A DNA stretch of 64,000 bases from Streptomyces canus. Its GTDB lineage: Bacteria; Actinomycetota; Actinomycetes; Streptomycetales; Streptomycetaceae. Position 1 is the stretch's first letter. The number at the start of each line of letters is the position of its first letter. Below are positions 61,301 to 64,000 of the stretch, piece after piece. Below the pieces are notes generated by a model. That model was not told the origin of the DNA, ran no database searches, and saw only the letters and a list, made by a program, of their open reading frames with translations. The stretch covers positions 10,168,001 through 10,232,000 of the forward strand of contig NZ_CP107989.1 in NCBI RefSeq assembly GCF_041435015.1. The letters run 5' to 3'. Position numbers and translations under genes: made by a program.

Positions 61301-62779
61301 ATGATCGAGACCAGCGTCGGTCCGTTCACACCGGAACGCCGCATGCTCATCGACGGCAAGCTCGTCGAAGCGGCGTCCGGCAAGCTCTTCGACAACATCA
61401 ACCCCGCGACCGAGGAAGTGCTCGGCAGCGTCGCCGACGCCGGGCACGAGGACATGGCGCAGGCCGTCACCGCGGCCCGGCGGGCGTTCGACGAGACCGA
61501 CTGGTCGACCGACCACGCCTTCCGCCGGCGCTGCCTCGAACAGCTGCAGGAGGCCCTGGAGTCCGAACGCGAGCAGATGCGCGCCGAGCTCGTCGCCGAG
61601 GCAGGTACCCCGGTGGCGGTCACCCGGCTGCAGTTGGACTCCCCTCTGGAGGACGCCCTGCGCTGGCCGGCCAAGCACATCGAGCAGTTCCCATGGGAGC
61701 GGCAACTGCCCGACGGGAACGCCTTCGGGGTGGCCAGCAAGCGGAAGGTGGTCAAGGAGCCGCAGGGTGTCGTCGGCGCGATCATCCCGTGGAACTACCC
61801 GTTCGAGGTGACCGCCAACAAGCTCGGCCCGATCCTCGCCACAGGCAACACGGTCGTCGTGAAGCCCGCACCGGACACCCCCTGGAACGCCACCCGCCTG
61901 GGCCGGCTCATCGCCGAGCACACCGACATCCCCGCCGGTGTGGTGAACGTCGTGCCGTCCTCCGACCACCTGGTCGGCGAGGCCCTCACCCTCGACCCGC
62001 GGGTGGACCTGATCTCGTTCACCGGCTCGACGGTCACGGGCAAGCGGATCATGGAGAAGGGCGCCGCCACGCTCAAGCGCGTGTTCCTCGAACTCGGCGG
62101 CAAGTCCGCGATGATCGTCTGCGACGACGCCGACCTGGCTCAGGTGCTGCCGGCTGCCAGAGCCGTCTGCTCGCACGCCGGGCAGGGATGCGCGCTGCAG
62201 ACCCGCGTCCTGCTGCCCCGGTCCCGGTATGCCGAGGGCGTGGCGATCCTGAAGGCGGTCATGGAGAACATCCCGTACGGCGATCCGACCGACCCGGGCA
62301 ACATCCAGGGCCCGCAGGTGAGCGCGAAGCAGCGCGACCGCGTCCTGGCGTACATCCACAAGGGCGTCGAGGAGGGCGCCGAACTGGTCGTCGGGGGACG
62401 CCGGCCGCCTCACCTCGGCAAGGGCTACTTCATCGAGCCCACGCTGTTCGTCGATGTCGACAACTCCATGACGATCGCCCGGGAGGAGATCTTCGGCCCC
62501 GTCCTCACCGTGATCGCCTACGACGACGACGAGGACGCGATCCGCATCGCCAACGACAGCAGCTACGGGCTGTCCGGCGGAGTCTTCTCGGCCTCGCCCG
62601 AGCGGGCCATGGCCATCGCGCACCGCATCCGCACCGGGTCGATCTCGGTGAACGGCGGCATGTGGTACGGCGCCGACGGACCGTACGGGGGCTACAAGAC
62701 CAGCGGTATCGGACGGCAGAACGGCGTCGAGGGGTTCGAGACCTACCTCGAGACCAAGCTCGTCGGGTACATCGGCTGA
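61301..62779 (+). CDS. aldehyde dehydrogenase (NAD(P)-dependent)
   Basis: A 492-residue ALDH-superfamily enzyme, oxidising an aldehyde to a carboxylate. The cofactor-binding and catalytic motifs are complete: IIPWNYPFEVTANKLGPILA, FTGSTVTGKRIME, general base Glu264 in FLELGGKSAMI, and nucleophile Cys297 in GQGCALQTRV. Later motifs are EEIFGPVLTVIAYDDDEDAI and YGGYKTSGIGRQNGVEGFE. It is most like broad betaine/phenylacetaldehyde-type ALDHs. GGAGGGG lies 8 nt before ATG 61301. It is followed after 90 bp by a CoA-transferase that could activate the acid product. Confidence 0.93.
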   Translation: MIETSVGPFTPERRMLIDGKLVEAASGKLFDNINPATEEVLGSVADAGHEDMAQAVTAARRAFDETDWSTDHAFRRRCLEQLQEALESEREQMRAELVAEAGTPVAVTRLQLDSPLEDALRWPAKHIEQFPWERQLPDGNAFGVASKRKVVKEPQGVVGAIIPWNYPFEVTANKLGPILATGNTVVVKPAPDTPWNATRLGRLIAEHTDIPAGVVNVVPSSDHLVGEALTLDPRVDLISFTGSTVTGKRIMEKGAATLKRVFLELGGKSAMIVCDDADLAQVLPAARAVCSHAGQGCALQTRVLLPRSRYAEGVAILKAVMENIPYGDPTDPGNIQGPQVSAKQRDRVLAYIHKGVEEGAELVVGGRRPPHLGKGYFIEPTLFVDVDNSMTIAREEIFGPVLTVIAYDDDEDAIRIANDSSYGLSGGVFSASPERAMAIAHRIRTGSISVNGGMWYGADGPYGGYKTSGIGRQNGVEGFETYLETKLVGYIG

Positions 62780-62869
62780 GCGGTCCTCGACCGCCGCGCC
62801 GCAGACACCCGCGTTCAGCACCGGACAAGGCACCGGGCAAGCAAGGCACCGGACAAGCAAGGAGTACCC

Positions 62870-64000
62870 GTGAAACGTCCCATGGAAGGCGTACGGATCG
62901 TCGAGGTCGCCCAGTACACGTTTGTGCCGGCGTCCGGCGGGGTCCTCGCCGAGTGGGGGGCCGAGGTCATCAAGATCGAGCACGCGGTCCGCGGCGACGC
63001 GCAGCGTGGCCTGGTGAAACTGCTCGGCCTCGACGTCGTGCCGACGACATCCTTTTTCCCGATCATGGAGGGCCCGAACCGGGGCAAGCGCAGTGTCGGC
63101 ATCGCCCTGGAGGTGCCGGAAGGCCGCGCCCTACTGGACGAGCTGATCCGCTCGGCCGACGTGTTCGTCACGAACTTCCTGCCGAGCGCGCGGGAGAAGC
63201 TGCGCATCAACGTCGACGACATCCGCGCGGTCAATCCCGACATCATCTACGTCCGCGGCACCGGCTTCGGCGCCCGGGGCGAGGACGCGGGCAAGGGCGG
63301 ATATGACAGCACGGCGTTCTGGGGCAGGGCCGGGAGCGCCGACGGCGTCACGCCGGGCGGCGCCGACCGGCTGGCCAGGATGCCGTCGGGCGCGTACGGC
63401 GACTCGATGGGCGGCCTGACCATCGCCGGCGGCATCGCGGCCGCGTTGTACGCCCGCAAGGTGACCGGCGAGCCGTCGGTCGTGGACGTGTCCCTGCTGG
63501 GCCTCGGCGCCTGGGCGACCCAGTACTCCGTCAACCAGGCCCTGCTCGTCGGCGGCCCGTTGCCCAAGGTGGAGGAGCCGCGGCACGGCTCGTCGTCGAA
63601 CCCGCTGGCCGGGTCCTTCCGCACGGCCGACGGCCGCTGGCTGCTGCTGACCATGCTCCAGCCCACCAGGTACTGGCCCGAGTTCTGCGAGCGCATGGGA
63701 CGGCCGGAACTGCTGACCGACCCGCGCTTCGCGGGCGACGCCGTCCTGGAGCACGGCGCCGAGGGCGGTGACATCGTCGCGGAGATCATCGGCGGTATCA
63801 CCCTCGACGAGTGGTGCCGGCGGATGGAGGGCGCGCAGGGACAGTGGGCGCTCGTGCAGAACGCCTACGAGGTCGGCATGGACCCGGCGCTGCGCGAGAA
63901 CGGCTTCATCACCAAGGTCGTCGACGCCGACGGGGTGGAGCGGGAACTCGTCGCCAACCCGGTCCAGTTCGACGAGACACCCGTGAAGAGCCGACGGGCT
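62870..64000 (+). CDS. CaiB/BaiF-type CoA-transferase, runs off the right edge
   Basis: 377 codons are visible without a stop. Standard family III order: MEGVRIVEVAQYTFVPASGG and WGAEVIKIEHAVRGDAQRG at the N-terminus, then GPNRGKRSVGIALEVPEGRA and FVTNFLPSAREKLRINVDDI. The catalytic Asp lies in the SGAYGDSMGGLTIAGGIAAA region, with the small domain following. It transfers CoA to a carboxylic acid by a covalent aspartyl mechanism. GTG 62870 has AAGGAG 5 nt upstream. The 90 bp before it contain short repeats (AAGGCACCGG-, ACAAGCAAGG-type), which look like simple slippage. It forms an operon with the ALDH. Confidence 0.92.
   Translation, partial: MKRPMEGVRIVEVAQYTFVPASGGVLAEWGAEVIKIEHAVRGDAQRGLVKLLGLDVVPTTSFFPIMEGPNRGKRSVGIALEVPEGRALLDELIRSADVFVTNFLPSAREKLRINVDDIRAVNPDIIYVRGTGFGARGEDAGKGGYDSTAFWGRAGSADGVTPGGADRLARMPSGAYGDSMGGLTIAGGIAAALYARKVTGEPSVVDVSLLGLGAWATQYSVNQALLVGGPLPKVEEPRHGSSSNPLAGSFRTADGRWLLLTMLQPTRYWPEFCERMGRPELLTDPRFAGDAVLEHGAEGGDIVAEIIGGITLDEWCRRMEGAQGQWALVQNAYEVGMDPALRENGFITKVVDADGVERELVANPVQFDETPVKSRRA

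Noticed and set aside
62821-62866. Short tandem-like repeats before the last CoA-transferase gene
   Set aside because: The units are only about 10-15 bp and irregular (AAGGCACCGG, ACAAGCAAGG). There is no spacer structure, so this is neither CRISPR nor a clear regulatory array.
60542-62983. Minus-strand open frame of 813 codons across the ALDH gene
   Set aside because: It covers the ALDH and the hydratase ends in antisense. High GC produces such frames, and no domain was found.

Overview
The window has very high GC, GTG and TTG starts, ATGA stop/start overlaps and dense paralogous regulators (TetR, LacI, ANTAR, SigE-type sigma). It looks like the accessory part of a Streptomyces (or close relative) chromosome. 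Intact catabolic operons alternate with a landscape of insertion sequences and broken genes.

Layout. (1) 1-3.9 kb, minus strand: start of an unknown gene, an HSL-type esterase and a cytosolic GH3 glycosidase with a LacI-type operator upstream. (2) 3.9-19.9 kb: a TetR gene divergent from one long plus-strand cluster. It holds an ADP-forming acyl-CoA synthetase, a MaoC-like protein and an amidase (8-nt overlaps), a complete Dpp/Opp-type ABC importer, an SGNH esterase, a CocE/NonD hydrolase, a MOSC-reductase-[2Fe-2S] fusion and a cupin. It reads as import, hydrolysis and CoA activation of an amide or ester compound. Scraps of an ABC ATPase and possibly an ALDH flank the SGNH gene, and the 5' end of the MOSC fusion is damaged. 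(3) 20.2-21.3 kb: remnant of a Tn554-like tyrosine-recombinase module. (4) 21.9-30.7 kb: an intact LacI / sugar ABC importer / GH3 / GH32 locus, probably for fructosides or mixed glucosyl-fructosyl oligosaccharides. (5) 30.8-33.2 kb: IS630 and ISKra4-like remnants, then a complete IS630 element with perfect 33-bp ends. (6) 33.3-37.9 kb: a DUF1326-DUF2182 pair and a GH51 arabinofuranosidase whose downstream LacI gene carries three frameshifts although its operators survive. (7) 38-46 kb: a mosaic of relics (GH42, HSL esterase, SGNH tail) around a SigE-family sigma factor with a SecDF-head membrane protein, an ANTAR-GAF regulator and a complete IS5-family element carrying an extra convergent gene. 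(8) 46.1-48.2 kb: a Tat-exported GH29 fucosidase with crystallin-like and ricin-like modules. (9) 48.5-57.1 kb: relics of LutC, GH32, SDR, IS21, a serine recombinase, DUF6083 and Tn3 genes, with intact TetR, MFS, and LEH-like/TetR genes and a 152-bp nested palindrome. (10) 57.2-64 kb: amidohydrolase, permuted CoA-transferase, extended enoyl-CoA hydratase, ALDH and a second CoA-transferase, suggesting CoA-thioester catabolism.

The strongest candidates for something undescribed are the IS5 element with a companion gene, the 4.9-19.9 kb catabolic island, the atypical CoA-transferase/hydratase/amidohydrolase trio and the large palindrome at 54.4 kb. No rRNA, tRNA or CRISPR array was seen. All functions are read from sequence motifs and remembered family features; no searches were run.
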